NCBI RefSeq assembly: GCF_000283155.1
Contig: NW_004454179.1
Coordinates: forward strand, 10,008,661 to 10,072,660
Direction of reading: 5' to 3'
Origin: Ceratotherium simum simum
Lineage: Eukaryota > Chordata > Mammalia > Perissodactyla > Rhinocerotidae
DNA: 64,000 bases
Shown here: piece by piece, positions 24,746-36,743 of the stretch
Position numbering within the stretch: position 1 is the stretch's first letter
Layout of the letters: each line of letters starts with the position of its first letter
The notes under the pieces: model-generated
What the model was told of the DNA's origin: nothing
The model's input: the letters and a program-made list of their open reading frames with translations, nothing else
Databases searched by the model: none
Program-made: the position numbers and the translations under genes

Positions 24746-26275
24746 GATGATAAAATGTGAAAAACGTGCACCTAAGAATTGATGAAATACGATAATATCA
24801 ATAGTAGCTAATGTATATAGCACTTACTTTAATGTACCAGGTACTATTCCATGAGCTTCACATATATTTACTTATTTGTTAAACTCAACACAATATAAGA
24901 GACTATCTCTAGAACCAAGGGTAGGGAAAGATTTCTTAAATAAGATAAAAAGGCACAAACCATAAATGATGATGACGATGATAATACGAACAAATTACTA
25001 TTGATAATACTATTAAATTATTATGTTACTAATTATAACATTAAAATTAAGAATTTCTATAATCAAAAGACACTAGCATAAAGAAAGTGAAAAAGGCATA
25101 CCACAAACTTGGAGAAGATATTTGCTATGCTTATAATTGACAAAGGTTGAAGGTCCACAGTATATAAAGAACTTATATACATCATTTAAAGAGGAAAGAC
25201 AAATAATCCAATAGAAAAAGTGGGTGGAAGATTCGAATGTACACATCATAAAGTGCCGAACAGAGTATAAAATGTTAGCTGGAGTGTAAATTGTGACAAT
25301 TGCTTTGGAAAATAATTTAACATCACCTTGTAAAGTAGAAGATGCATTAACCCTGTGATCACAGAGTTCTACTTTCAGTATACATTGTAAAGAATCTGCT
25401 GCAGTGTAAACAGAAGACATGGATGAGAATGTCATAGCACCACTTTTACACACTAGCAAAAGATCTGACAAACTCAAACACCATCAATAGTAAAATGGAT
25501 AAATTGTGAACTATTTATACAATTGAATACACTACCACACTGAAAATAAATTCATTACAGCTACACATAGCAGCATGGATAATCTTAGGAATGTAACATT
25601 AAATGAAAAAAAGGAAATTGCAGAAGAATACGTACAGTATGATTTCACTAATATAAGTTCAAAAACACAAAACCAAACAATATTGTTTAGGAATAAAACA
25701 GGTGAACAGCAAAGGCACGCTAAAGAAAAAAATTCAAGATATTGTTTATCTCTGAAGGGAGAGTAAAGGAGATGAGACTGGGAAGAGGTATAAAGTGTAT
25801 TTCAAACATAATAGAATTATTCTAGTACTTATATTAAGTTACATAGATGTTCATTGTATCACTTTTTTATTTTTAACATATATTTATACATTTTATTTTC
25901 TATTTAATATTTTAAAACAATTTTAAAAAGCTATATATAATAGTACATTAACTTTATACCTACTCTTTAAATACAAATGAAATATTCACATAACTTGATC
26001 ATGTCAGAAAGAAAATCCTAATGAATTCCAAAAAGTAATGATTATATAGGTCACATTTCCTGATCACAGTGCAATAAAATTAAAGATTAGCAATAATTTA
26101 AAAAATCTATCCCTTTAGAAAATTTTAAGTGCCTGATTAAATAACTCAGATTAGAGCTGAAATCAAAACAGAAATTTTAAAATGTGGGATATGGCCAAAA
26201 TAGTTCTCAGGAAAAAAATTTATAGCTTTAAATGCATATATTAGAAATTAACAGTGATTGAAAATAAATAAAGTA

Positions 26276-26494
26276 GGGCCGGCCTCATGGCTTGGTGGTT
26301 AAGTGCACGCGCTCCGATGCTGGTGGCCCGGGGTTCGGATCCCGGGCGCGCACCGAGGCACCACTTCTCCGTCCATCCTGAGGCCGAGTCCCACATACAG
26401 CAACTAGAAGGATGTGCAGCTATGACATACAACTATCTACTGGGGCTTTGGGGAGAGAAAATAAATAAATAAAATCTTTAAAAAAAAAAATAAA
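26276..26494 (+). mobile_element. ERE SINE, short-tail type
   Basis: Exact 16-nt duplication GAAAATAAATAAAGTA at 26,260-26,275 and 26,495-26,510, within old L1 sequence. It is among the copies closest to the interrupted one at 30.3 kb. Confidence 0.95.
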
Positions 26495-26719
26495 GAAAAT
26501 AAATAAAGTATATGATGCAAGAAGCTCTAAAAAATAAAATAAATCCAATGAAAGTAGATAAAATTAGTAAAGAAAAAAGCCAAAATAATATAGAAAACGA
26601 ATGATGGGGAGAAGTAACTCACAGAATAATGATGTGAATAACTGCCATTGGTAATTAACAAAATGCAAATTAAAATGAGATACCATCTCACACTTATTAG
26701 ATTGAAAAATTAAAAATAT

Positions 26720-28070
26720 ACCCACACATCTATGGACAGCTAATCTTTGACAAAGGAGCCAAGAACATACAATGGGGAAAAGAAAGTCTCTTCAACAAAT
26801 GGTGCTGGGAAAACTGGACAGCCTCATGCAAAAAAATGCAAGTAGACCCTTACCTTACACCATACACAAAAATTAACTCCAAATGGATTAAAGACTTGAA
26901 TGTAAGACCTGAAACTATGAAACTTCTGGAAGAAAACATAGGCAGTACGCTCTTTGACATCGGTCTTAGCAACATATTTTCAAGCACCATGTCTGACTGG
27001 GCAAGAGAAACAATAGAAAAATAAACAAATGGGACTACATCAAACTAAAAAGCTTCTGCACAGCAAAGGAAACCATCAACAAAACGAAAAGACAACCTAA
27101 CAATTGGGAGAAGATATTTGCAAACCATACATCTGATAAGGGCTTAATCTCCAAAATATATAAAGAACTCATGCATCTCAACAACAAAAAAACTAACAAC
27201 CCAATTAAAAAATGGGCAAAAGACCTGAACAGACATTTCTCCAAAGAAGATATACAGATGGCCAACAGACACATGAAAAGATGTTCAAAATCATTAACCA
27301 TCAGGGAAATGCAAATCAAAACTACAATGAGATCCACCTCACGCCCGTCAGAATGGCTATAATTAACAAGACAGGAAACAACATATGTTGGAGAGGATGT
27401 GGAGAGAAGGGAACTCTCATACACTGCTGGTGGGAGTGCAAACTGGTGCAGCCACTATGGAAAACAGTATGGAGATTCCTCAAAAAATCAAGGATAGAAC
27501 TACCATATGATCCAGCTATTCCACTGCTGGGTATTTATCCAAAGAACTTGAAAACACCATTGCATAAAGATACATGCACCCCTGTGTTCATTGCAGCGTT
27601 ATTCACAATAGCCAAGACTTGGAAGCAACCTAAGTGCCCATCAAGGGACAAATGGATAAAGAAGCTGTGGTATATATACACAATGGAATACTACTCAGCC
27701 ATAAGAAACGATGAAATCCAGCCATTTGTGACAACATGGATGGACATTTCAGGTATTATGCAAAGCGAAATAAGTCAGAGGGAGAAGGTCAAATACAGTA
27801 TGATTTCCCTCATTAAGTAGTAGATAATAACAACAATAAATAAACACATAGAGACAGAGATTGGATTGGTGGTTACTAGAGGGGAAGGGGGGAGGGAGGA
27901 GGGCGAAAGGGATAATTCGGCACATGTGTGTGGTGATGGGTTGTAATTAGTATTTGGGTGGTGAACATGATGTAATCTATGCAGAAATAGAAGTATAATG
28001 ATGTACACCTGAAATTTATACAATGTTATAAACCAATGTTACTGCAATAAATAAAAAATTTAAAAAAAAA
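26720..28070 (+). mobile_element. Younger 5'-truncated L1 insertion
   Basis: Flanked by GAAAAATTAAAAATAT at 26,704-26,719 and 28,071-28,086, exact over 16 nt. It holds the last third of ORF2 and a complete 3' UTR including a G-rich tract near 27,880-27,910, and ends in an A-rich tail. Translation is far better preserved than in the surrounding L1. Confidence 0.95.
26724..27820 (+). pseudogene. L1 ORF2 C-terminal remnant with two frameshifts
   Basis: Conserved ORF2 sequence occupies three successive frames: up to about 27,015, then to about 27,330, then to the stop at 27,818-27,820. The last part has [28 protein letters not shown] and YYSAIRNDE. The reverse-transcriptase and endonuclease domains are absent through 5' truncation, so it is not functional. 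Confidence 0.92.
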
Positions 28071-28799
28071 GAAAAATTAAAAATATGATAATAGCAAATG
28101 TGGGTGAAGATGTGGAGAAACAAGAACTCTCATAATGCTTGTAGGAATATAAATTGGTATGAATACTCTGGTGAAAAATTTAGTAGAATCTGGCAAAGCT
28201 AACGAGCACATTTTTTGGATCAACAATTCCCTTTATAGTTATGTATTCTATAGAAACTCTGATACATGAGTTCCAGGAGACGAGAATATCTGTGTAAAAA
28301 AATCCCTAAATAACCACCAAGAGACAATAGATAAATAAAATTTAGTACATTCACGAAAGGAATGCTACACAGTACTTTATGAAGAAACTAGGTTACAAGT
28401 ATCTACATGAATAAACACCTAAAGAAGAAAAAAAAAACACAAGGAAGATGTAGAACTATACATATATGATTGCATTTGTATAAATTTTGAAAACATGCAA
28501 AACAATACCATATATTATTTATGAATACATATGTATGTAGTTAAAGTATAAAACATGCATGGGAATTATAAGCACCAAATTCAGAATAATGACATGTCTA
28601 GGGAGAGAATGAAGGGAATAGACCTGGGAAGAAGAATGCCAGGGACTTCAAGTATACCTGTAATCCTTTATTTCTTTTTAAAAAATTAAGAAAGTAAAAT
28701 AAAATGTTTGGATTTGATGGAATTGCATAATGGATATAGATATTCATCATGTCTTAGTTCTGAATGATATATTTTATAATATTTTACAATGCTTTTAAA

Positions 28800-29560
28800 T
28801 GACTCAAGAATATGTAGAAAACCTGAAAATATGATATTTACAAAAGAAATGGGAAAATCCTACTCTTCAAAACAACAGCACCTGACTCAGATAATTTTAT
28901 GTGAGTCCTAACAAATCTTAAAGAAATGATAATTCCATGTTATATAATCTGTATCAGGGCTTCGAAAAGGATGAAAGTTCATTCCAAAAATCTAGCTCAA
29001 TCCTGCTACCAATACCAAACAAGGATAGTATTTAAAAAAAGAAAAAAGGTAGGCCAATTTTACCTATGCTCATAGATGAAATATCTGAAATGACAGGTTA
29101 GCAAATTAATCCAGCACTGTAGTAAAATAATACATCATGACCAAGAAAGGTTCATCCCAGGAATCAATGAATGATTTTAAATTAGGAACTATATTAATCT
29201 AATTCATTACATTAACATATTAAAAGAAGAAGACCTATTATCATCTCAATAGATACTCCCAAGATAATGTAGTAAGATCAAAACCCATTACAGATTTTTT
29301 TTTAATTCAGCAGATATATTAAGCAAATTTCTCAGTCTCATTAAGGACACTTACCTACAATAAAAATCATACTTGATGAAATATTAGAAGCATTTCCACT
29401 AAAATAGAATAAGATAAGGAGGTCCACTACCTCTACCAGCATTATATTCAAGGTTAGCCAATGCGATAAAATAAGAAAAAGAATTGAGAAGTATAAATAT
29501 CAAAAAGGAAAAGCAATTTGGTGATATCTATCAAAATATTAAGTATGTATATCCACAAGT
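28800..29560 (+). mobile_element. Old L1 ORF2 fragment
   Basis: Sense ORF2-like sequence (TTCATCCCAGGAATCAATGA, later CATCTCAATAGATACTCCC), with many stops. Confidence 0.65.
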
Positions 29561-30274
29561 TTTAGACAGCCAATTGAACATATAGTTTTCCCTTTTCCCT
29601 ATTGGGACTGCACCCCATTAAAATGATGACAAAGAAAAAACATATAAATAAATAAAACTCACAGTGGTGAAAATAATGAGGAAGCCTGTAAGCAAATGAA
29701 AGATTTCAACCAATATTTGGAAGGTGGAGAATGAATAAAGAAAGGATAATTAATGAAGCCAAGAAGAGGAAGCTACTACCTAAAGTACATGTGGAGAGTG
29801 AAACAGCCAAGGGCACTGATCAGTTATTCAGAATCCTGGAGAAGCTTTTAACTGAGAAACACCAGGTACAACAGAGGGAATTAGTGATATTACTTATCAC
29901 TAATTAATTAAAAGTACATATTAATTAAAAGTCTGTATGCAGATATCAACCCATCAACTCCACTCTCCCTCCATCAGCCAAGTATCTACCCCTCTGGCAA
30001 ATAAATGAAGAGTTCTCCTCAAAATAAATCAAATGGTGCAATGAGAAAGGGCTCAATATGCAAAATGTAGGCTCTGGAATCACAGAACTTTCCAACATCT
30101 GATGTGTGGGATTTGACCACCCAAGTGAAAGGTTCCAAAATGTTAAAATCTGAGATTATATAACATCTGAATAAGAGTACAAGGTTTGTTGGAGTTAAAT
30201 GTTTAAAGCTATATATACCTTGTGTTATGGGTTTAATTGTGACACCAAAAAGATACATTGAAATCCTAACTCTT

Positions 30275-30510
30275 GGGCCGGCCCTGTGGCTTGGTGGTTA
30301 AGTGCGCGCGCTGCAATGCTGGTGGCCCGGGTTCGGATCCCGGGTGCGCATCGAGGCACCACTTCTCCGTCCATCCTGAGGCCGAGTCCCACATACAGCA
30401 ACTANNNNNNNNNNNNNNNNNNNNNNNNNNNNNNNNNNNNNNNNNNNNNNNNNNNNNNNNNNNNNNNNNNNNNNNNNNNNNNNNNNNNNNNNNNNNNNNN
30501 NNNNNNNNNN
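30275..30510 (+). mobile_element. ERE SINE, 3' part hidden by assembly gap
   Basis: The head (30,275-30,404) is readable; the rest is N. Exact duplication AAATCCTAACTCTT lies at 30,261-30,274 and again immediately after the Ns at 30,511-30,524, so the gap contains the tail of this element. Inserted in an MLT1-like LTR. Confidence 0.92.
30405..30510. other. Assembly gap (106 N)
   Basis: Run of unknown bases beginning within the SINE at CAGCAACTA and ending at its downstream duplication. Open frames read through it are meaningless. Confidence 1.
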
Positions 30511-31649
30511 AAATCCTAACTCTTAGTACCTCAGAATGTGACCTTACTTGGAAATAGGGTCGTTACAGATGTCATTAGTTAAGATGAAGTCATACTGGAG
30601 TAGGGTGGGCTCTTAATCCCATATAACTGGCATCCTTAAGAAGAGAAAAAGAGACGCAGAGACATAGACACCCAGGGAGAGTGCCATAGGAGGACAGAGG
30701 CAGGGACTGGAGCAATGACTCTACGAGCTAAGGAATGCCAAGGATTTCCAGCCACCCCCAGAAGCTAAAAGAAAGGCTTGTAACAAATTCGTCCTCTGAG
30801 CTCCCAAGAAGGAACCAATCCTACTTGGCCTTAAGTTTGGACTTCTGCCTCTTGAACTATGAGAGAATATATTTCTGTTGTTTTAAGCCTCTCAGTCTGT
30901 GATACTTTGTTACAGCAGCCCTAGGAAACTAATACACCATATCAATCAGTTTTCTATCTCAATTTTTCTTTCTCGGTCTTGGCATATTTCTCAGCACCCT
31001 TGAAAAGCCAGTGGAAATGGAACAGTAGAATAAAAAGGAATGGGTTAACCAAGACCCCTGGATTACTGATTACTTCCTGCCTAGACTTTCCCTACAAAGA
31101 GAGGGAATTCTGAGTCGAGGTCATTTACTGTGAAAGCGGATCATTGCCACAGGAAAGAGATCATTGCCAGGATCACTGCCATTAAACTGTCTCAATCAGG
31201 TATCATAGTTCTTTTTGGTTGTACAAAGACTTACGCTCAGCTTTGGCCCCTTCTGCCCACTATTATAGGGCTTCTAGATTCTCTAAGTCATCTACTGTAG
31301 GAAGCATTTTGCTATCCCAAGCTTCTCCTTTCTGCTCTCAATATTCTTCTCCTTTTGAAAAAAAAAACACATGGACTATTCAGGAGACACCGAGAAGCTG
31401 AACTGGACAGAGATACTATTTCCTCTCTGTCATTCTCTCACTCATCCAAATTCCCAGAGCAGGAAACTTGACTGGCCCAGCTGGGGTTAGTACCAACTTA
31501 GTTATGACCATTTGTGGTGGGGATGGGGGAAGGCTGCCATTTGGTACAAAATTGCTGCTGGAGGACCCCCAATGGAGGTAGGATAGCCCATAAAAGCAGT
31601 CATTATGAGCTGGACAGAAACGCCAAAAGTGTTCTACTAAAGCTATTAT

Positions 31650-32170
31650 TTAATAATTCAATAAATATCCTTGTATATACATCCTGATAAACATTATCTG
31701 ATTACTCCCTTATGATAAATTCCTTAAGGTGGAATTATTAGGTCAAAATGTGTTAATATGATCAAAGTTTTAAATTCATGTTATCAAATTGCTCTCCAAA
31801 GCATTGGATTAATCCCCTCTCCTACCAGCAGTATATAAAATGACCATTTGAAAAAACACAATATTTTTGTCAATATTGGGTCTTATTTTTTTAAACCCTT
31901 GCCAATTAGATAAATGAAGGTGATGTCTCATTGTTTTAATCTGTCTTTTCTCTTATAATGAGTAAAGCTGAATATTTTCATCTGCCTTCTGGATATTTTT
32001 ATTTCTGCATTTTTGAATAGTCTATCCACATGACTTAGCCATTTTAAATAGTGCTATTTTTTCATCCTAATGATTGGTAATAGCTCTTTATATATTAAAG
32101 AAATTTACTTTTTAACATATACTGAAAATATTTCTATTTCCATTTGTATTTTTATTTTGTTTATATATTT
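31650..32170 (-). mobile_element. Old L1 fragment, antisense
   Basis: Contains GGTGGAATTATTAGGTCAAA and the later GGTGATGTCTCATTG to TATTTTCATCTGCC stretch, the familiar antisense ORF2 3' pattern. Confidence 0.6.
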
Positions 32171-32384
32171 TTTTATTTTTTTATTTTTTTGAATGCCTGG
32201 TTAAATCTTAAAAGATGCTTACACCTAAATATTACTTGTCCTCAGATCAACTTCAATAATAGATTTTTAAAAATACTATGGAGAACAATAGATTAAATAT
32301 TAACAAATGTATCTTGAATACTTAATGAGTATGAAGTGCCAAGCAAATATTCAATCATAGCAGCCTCTGTTTTACTAAATAGCT

Positions 32385-33080
32385 ATCTAATCCATCCTCT
32401 TTTATGCAGTACCATAGCCTTTGTCTGTTCTCACCTGGATTTCTGCAACTGCTCCTAAATTGTCTCTGCATCTAGTCTCATCTAAGCCATCTTTCATCAC
32501 TGCAAAAATAATCCTTCCAAAATACAGATTTTATGTCACACATCTGCTTAACCCCCTTTGATGGGTTCCAACTGCCTTCATGATAAAATCCGAACTCCTT
32601 AGCACAGGCCCTTCCCACCAGCATCCTACCTAATTTCTCTGGCCTTCCTTCTATCTCCATATCACACACACTCCAGCCACAACCAACTAATTCTAGTTCT
32701 CAAAATTACAGTTCTCAAAATCTGCTTCACAGATTTGTAATACCTTCTGTTGTTCCTTCTATTTGGAATCCCCTTCCTTTCCGTCACTATTGGTGAACTC
32801 TTATTCATGTTTTTTAGACTCAGCCAAGTCTTTGCATCTTCTAGGAAGGAAACCTGTCTGCCTCTCTCGCCTGTTCCTTTAGGTACACGGCCTCTATGCT
32901 TCCAGAGCGCTCCACACATATCTCTCCCTTAGCACATTTGAGTGTTTACTAGTTTGTTTCTTCCAGAAGACTATAAATGTGGTGACAGCCTCCTCCATCA
33001 CTATAATTCAAGGTCTTACACAGGGCTTGACACATCATAGGCCATTAAGTTTTTGCCAATTAAATATAAAGACAAATTAA
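32385..33080 (+). mobile_element. L2 LINE 3' part
   Basis: CACCTGGATTTCTGCAACTG, CTATTTGGAATCCCCTTCC and the ending GGGCTTGACACATCATAGG match the L2 order. Short open frames in it are chance. Confidence 0.8.
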
Positions 33081-33501
33081 CATTTCCATGTTTTCTCAGG
33101 AAAATGTACAACAAAGCAAATGTGCCACTATCAAAGATTTAAATAGGGATTAAACAATATAGCAGAATGTCAGGACATTAACAATAATAACTTAAAAGAG
33201 TAGTGTCACTTAGAGTATTCAGTATATTGTTTTTCTGCCCTGTGCCTTAATTTCCACATTTTTAGGTCTAAAAGGATGTTATCAAGCAAATATCTTCAGA
33301 AGATAAACTTAGGTAAAAGAAGATTAAGAAATTTTGTTTTAAAATCCTTCAATACGTCAGTTGCTGATATAAAATTCCAGCAGACCAAAGAATATTTTAT
33401 TTTAAAATATCTTTAATATTAAGTTATTGAATAATGTAATATAGTTCATTTCTAGAGAAATAATGCAAATGTAGTTCAGTTTTACATGGAACCCTTGCTT
33501 T

Positions 33502-33717
33502 TTTTTTTTTTAAAGATTTTATTTATTTATTTATTTTTCTCCCCAAAGCCCCAGTAGATAGTTGTATGTCATAGCTGCACATCCTTCTAGTTGCTGTATG
33601 TGGGACGCAGCCTCAGCATGGCCGGAGAAGCGGTGCGTCGGTGTTCGCCCGGGATCCGAACCCAGGCCGCCAGTAGCAGAGCGCGCGTACTTAACCGCTA
33701 AGCCATGGCGCCGGCCC
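33502..33717 (-). mobile_element. ERE SINE, short-tail type
   Basis: Reverse orientation with T-run and TTTA leader. Duplication GGAACCCTTGCTTT at 33,488-33,501 and 33,718-33,731. Confidence 0.95.
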
Positions 33718-33844
33718 GGAACCCTTGCTTTGAGGACACCAACAGGAAACTCCAGACCCAGGATTTGGAGAAGATGGGAGGATTTTAAGAAGGTTATATA
33801 AACTTCAAAGTTGCTAAGAGACTAGATCTTAATTGTTCTCATAA

Positions 33845-33970
33845 CAAAAAAGAAATTATAATTATGTGATAGATGATAATCATATTGCAATGTATCGAAT
33901 CAACACGTTGTACACCTTAAATTTACACAATGTTATATGTCAATTATATCTCAATTTTTTAAAAAAGAAG
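33845..33970 (+). mobile_element. L1 3' UTR fragment
   Basis: Includes CACGTTGTACACCTTAAAT and TGTCAATTATATCTCAATTT with an A-rich end. Confidence 0.6.
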
Positions 33971-34139
33971 GTTATAAAGTTGAAAACAAATGCAAAGCAC
34001 TGTGGAACTCATACCTGTACGTATAATCCACTGTATCTAAAACATCAAGATACTCTACTCTCCAGCATCAAAGTTACTAAAACAGCAATACTTAAGTCCA
34101 AATTGAAATAAATTAAAAAGTTGCCAATTCCTTTGCTGG

Positions 34140-34555
34140 ATTGAAAACAACCCAAATATTCAGCAAAATAAAATAGCTGACAATTTATGTACCTGAGAGT
34201 TTATACTATCTTGCTTTTTAAAAAATAAAAGAGAGAGATCTTTAGGCCTTAACATAGAAAGCTATATAATAAATTATTAAATGAAAAAAGCAATTTGCAA
34301 AATATAATCCATATAATCTCATTTTTGTGAAAAATGTTTATATACACATATATATTCAAATGCATATATTTGAAAACCTGAAAGGCCATCTAAAACTTAA
34401 CAGTCTTTATCCTGGAGTTGGGAGAGGGATATAGGTCATCAAAGGGGACTGTGCTCTACTTTATATATTTCTGTCATCTTTAAGTTTTTACAATGAGACT
34501 GTATTAATTTTGTACAAAACAATAAAGGTATTAAATTTTTCCTGTGTGGAAAAAA
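34140..34555 (+). mobile_element. Old L1 3' fragment, tentative
   Basis: AAGCAATTTGCAAAATATAA followed by a TTTTTACAATGAG stretch, as in sense L1 3' regions; diverged. Confidence 0.45.
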
Positions 34556-34854
34556 ATTCTAAAGGGGTGGGAGAGTAATCAAGAAACTTGTTTAAAATTA
34601 GCTCTCCCTTTACACATAAAAAATGCCAAGTCTATTCTCCCTACAAGTTTTGCCAGCCCCTGGGAATTCCGTAGTCAAGTAAATGGAAAGAACCCTGTCC
34701 CCTATTGTCATCAGCGGTGAAGTCAAGACTCAAATCCAGGAGTCATTGCTTCTTACCTTCCTAGGACTTGACGTTAGGTCCTAAATAGACTCTGCTGCTC
34801 CCTTTCTGAATGACGAAAGAATGTAGGACCTACAAAGCGTACAAACTTTCAGTT

Positions 34855-35150
34855 AGAAGATGAATAAGTTCTGGGGATCTAATGTACAGCATGGTGATGA
34901 TAGTTAATAATACTGTGCTGTATACTCGAAATTTGCTGAGAGTAGATTTTAAGTGTTTTCACCACTCACACCACACACACACACACACACACACACACAA
35001 ATGGTAACCACAAGAAGTGATGGATGTGTGAATTAACTTGACGTGGTAATCATTTCACAATATATACATATATCAAACCATCAAGTTGTACATCTGAAAT
35101 ACATACAATTTTTATTTGTAAATTATACCTCAGTAAAGCTGGGGAAAAAA
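34855..35150 (+). mobile_element. L1 3' UTR with an internal CA microsatellite
   Basis: Sense 3' UTR (TACAGCATGGTGATGATAG to CATCAAGTTGTACATCTGA, TTATACCTCAGTAAAGCTG) ending in an A run. A CA run at 34,972-34,999 lies inside it. Confidence 0.75.
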
Positions 35151-35649
35151 AGAGAAAATGAAGAAGCTAAACTTGTTTGCGCGGGGGCGAAAACTGACTG
35201 GGTCATCTCACAATAAGGAATCCCCAATAAAGGCCTGGTCTGGAAGATTCCAAGTGGACAACAAAGTCACCTGGTTGAAATATTCAGGGAGTAAAGACGC
35301 TTATATCATCTGGCCTGAATAATCTAGATGATGAATTAATATAATAATTTCTTTATTTTCCAGTTCATTTTGCCAGTGTAGATCTGGCCAGAGCGGGTTC
35401 TGAAGCAAGAGAAATAGGATAAAGGGAAGAAAACAAAGACCGTCACGTCTGGGGAGCCCCGAGGAAAGGTGACGTGGATGCTAAAGCAGAAGATGTGGCC
35501 ACGTGGAAGTAAGCTAAGGTCCCTTTAAGGACCCGTGCACTGTGACTGAGGTGACCCTTCCTCCCTAGTGGAACAGAAGGGACAGCCACTCAGAGACCTG
35601 TGAGCAAGAAGCTTGGGCACCCTATTGGCTTCACCTCCTGAGTTTAAGA

Positions 35650-35930
35650 GGGTAGGGATTTGGCTGCCTATTGAAATCTCATCCCTTCTTTGAAGCTCAA
35701 ATTCTACCTTCTTCAGAAAAGCTTCCCAAATTAAGCCTATATGATTTGTAGTCAGTTTGTAGCAATTTAAAGCCCTACTAAATTACATTCTTATAGTATC
35801 ACCTTACTAGGTTGTAAATGTCTTTAGGGCAGACTTCACGTTCTGGTTTTTAAAAATGTCCACAATGCCCAGGGTAGGGTTGAGAATGTAACAGGTGCTC
35901 CACAAGTAAGTGTTTGATGGAAAAGTTGAA
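35650..35930 (+). mobile_element. L2 LINE fragment upstream of WNT8B
   Basis: Motif order CTTCTTCAGAAAAGCTTCCC, TAGGTTGTAAATGTCTTTAG, AACAGGTGCTCCACAAGTAA is L2-like. Confidence 0.6.
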
Positions 35931-36429
35931 AGGAAGAAACCATCAGGCTTCCTAAAGCTTCCTAAGCTTCTTTCTAACTTAGAGAGAGAACAGTAGAGAC
36001 AATTGGGTAGTATCCTTGCATTCTCAAATCAGAGGGCTGAGGTTCGCTCAGTATATGGTATATTTTTCTCTGAAGAAAGCTATCCCGAATGCAAATTAAG
36101 TCTCAAAGCCCTGCAAAGGACAACCGGGAAAGCACAGTCCCTTCTAAATCCCCTTGGGGACCAGGCTGTCCTCTGTGTGTCTGTGTGAGTGCGCGTGGTG
36201 GGGGGAGGTGGTGGTGGGTGGGAGGGCATAGGCAAGAGGGAGGAGAGAGACTCATTGCAGTGATTGTGTGGAGGGGATTTGCTATGTCTCTTTTCCTCCC
36301 CCTCTTCTTTCTTTGTCCTCTTTCTCCGTGTTCCTCTCTTTGTCCCCTTTTCCTCGTCCCCTTCTTCTGCATTTGTCTGGGAGGATCCTGGAGTGTTCTT
36401 TTGATCGACTCAATCTTTCTCTGGCACTT

Positions 36430-36675
36430 GAGTTCTGATTGGCTGAAGGACTTAGAGGGGAGAAAGAACTTTAATTAAGTAGATAATCTCTTCTTTGGGG
36501 GTTTGGCAGCTCCATTTCACCTCCCCTTAACTCTGTTTGGGATCGCTTACACAGCAAGGAAGTTGAGGCTTGAGGAGAATTCCAATCCCACTACCACCGA
36601 GGAGAATACTTCCCCATCTTACCTGTCTGTCTCCCAAGATTTTAGAATTTTCTATCCTTGCTACTCCAGAGGATT
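36430..36675 (+). promoter_or_regulatory. WNT8B: Probable WNT8B proximal promoter and 5' UTR
   Basis: Placed by position before the first ATG. An inverted CCAAT box (CTGATTGGCT, 36435-36444) and an A/T element (TTAATTAAGT, 36471-36480) could act as core promoter sites. The region from 36,000 is CpG-poor, as expected for a tightly tissue-restricted gene. No transcription start can be assigned from sequence alone. Confidence 0.4.
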
Positions 36676-36743
36676 ATGTTTCTTATGAAGCCTTCTGTGT
36701 GCATCTTTCTTTTCACCTGTGTCCTCCAACTCAGCCACACCTG
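36676..36743 (+). CDS. WNT8B: WNT8B exon 1, coding part (residues 1-22 and 2 nt of Trp23)
   Basis: Encodes the signal peptide, beginning [13 protein letters not shown] and ending LSHT, then two bases of a split Trp codon. The donor is GGTAAGTG, a strong match. The 5' UTR lies upstream, but its start cannot be fixed by eye. Confidence 0.93.

Larger units (their letters stand above)
17880..25860 (+). mobile_element. Old L1 mosaic, sense strand, with nested insertions
   Basis: Runs through ORF1-like (18.2-19.0 kb), ORF2-like (19.8-21.5 kb and 22.0-23.05 kb) and ORF2 C-terminal/3' UTR-like sequence (24.9-25.86 kb), all sense and all broken by stops. It is interrupted by ERE SINEs (19.4, 21.1, 23.4, 23.9 kb), an LTR-like block at 21.5-22.0 kb and an MLT1-like LTR at 24.2-24.7 kb. 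It may be one near full-length element or several related ones. Confidence 0.65.
25985..28760 (+). mobile_element. Old L1, host of an ERE and of the younger L1
   Basis: Sense L1 sequence at 25,985-26,703 continues at 28,087-28,760; the breaks at 26,276 and 26,720 are the ERE and the younger L1, each marked by exact 16-nt duplications. The second part holds ORF2 C-terminal and 3' UTR-like sequence. No intact frame. Confidence 0.75.
30223..30936 (+). mobile_element. MLT1-like solo LTR (ERVL-MaLR), split by an ERE and the gap
   Basis: Starts TGTTATGGGTTTAATTGTG and ends CCTAGGAAACTAATACA. Contains AGTACCTCAGAATGTGACC, GGTGGGCTCTTAATCC and TTCTGTTGTTTTAAGCC. Its two halves abut once the ERE and one duplication copy are removed. 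No viral genes. Confidence 0.9.

Noticed and set aside
27212..27820. 202-codon open frame
   Set aside because: Recognised as the frameshifted C-terminus of L1 ORF2 in the younger L1, not a host gene.
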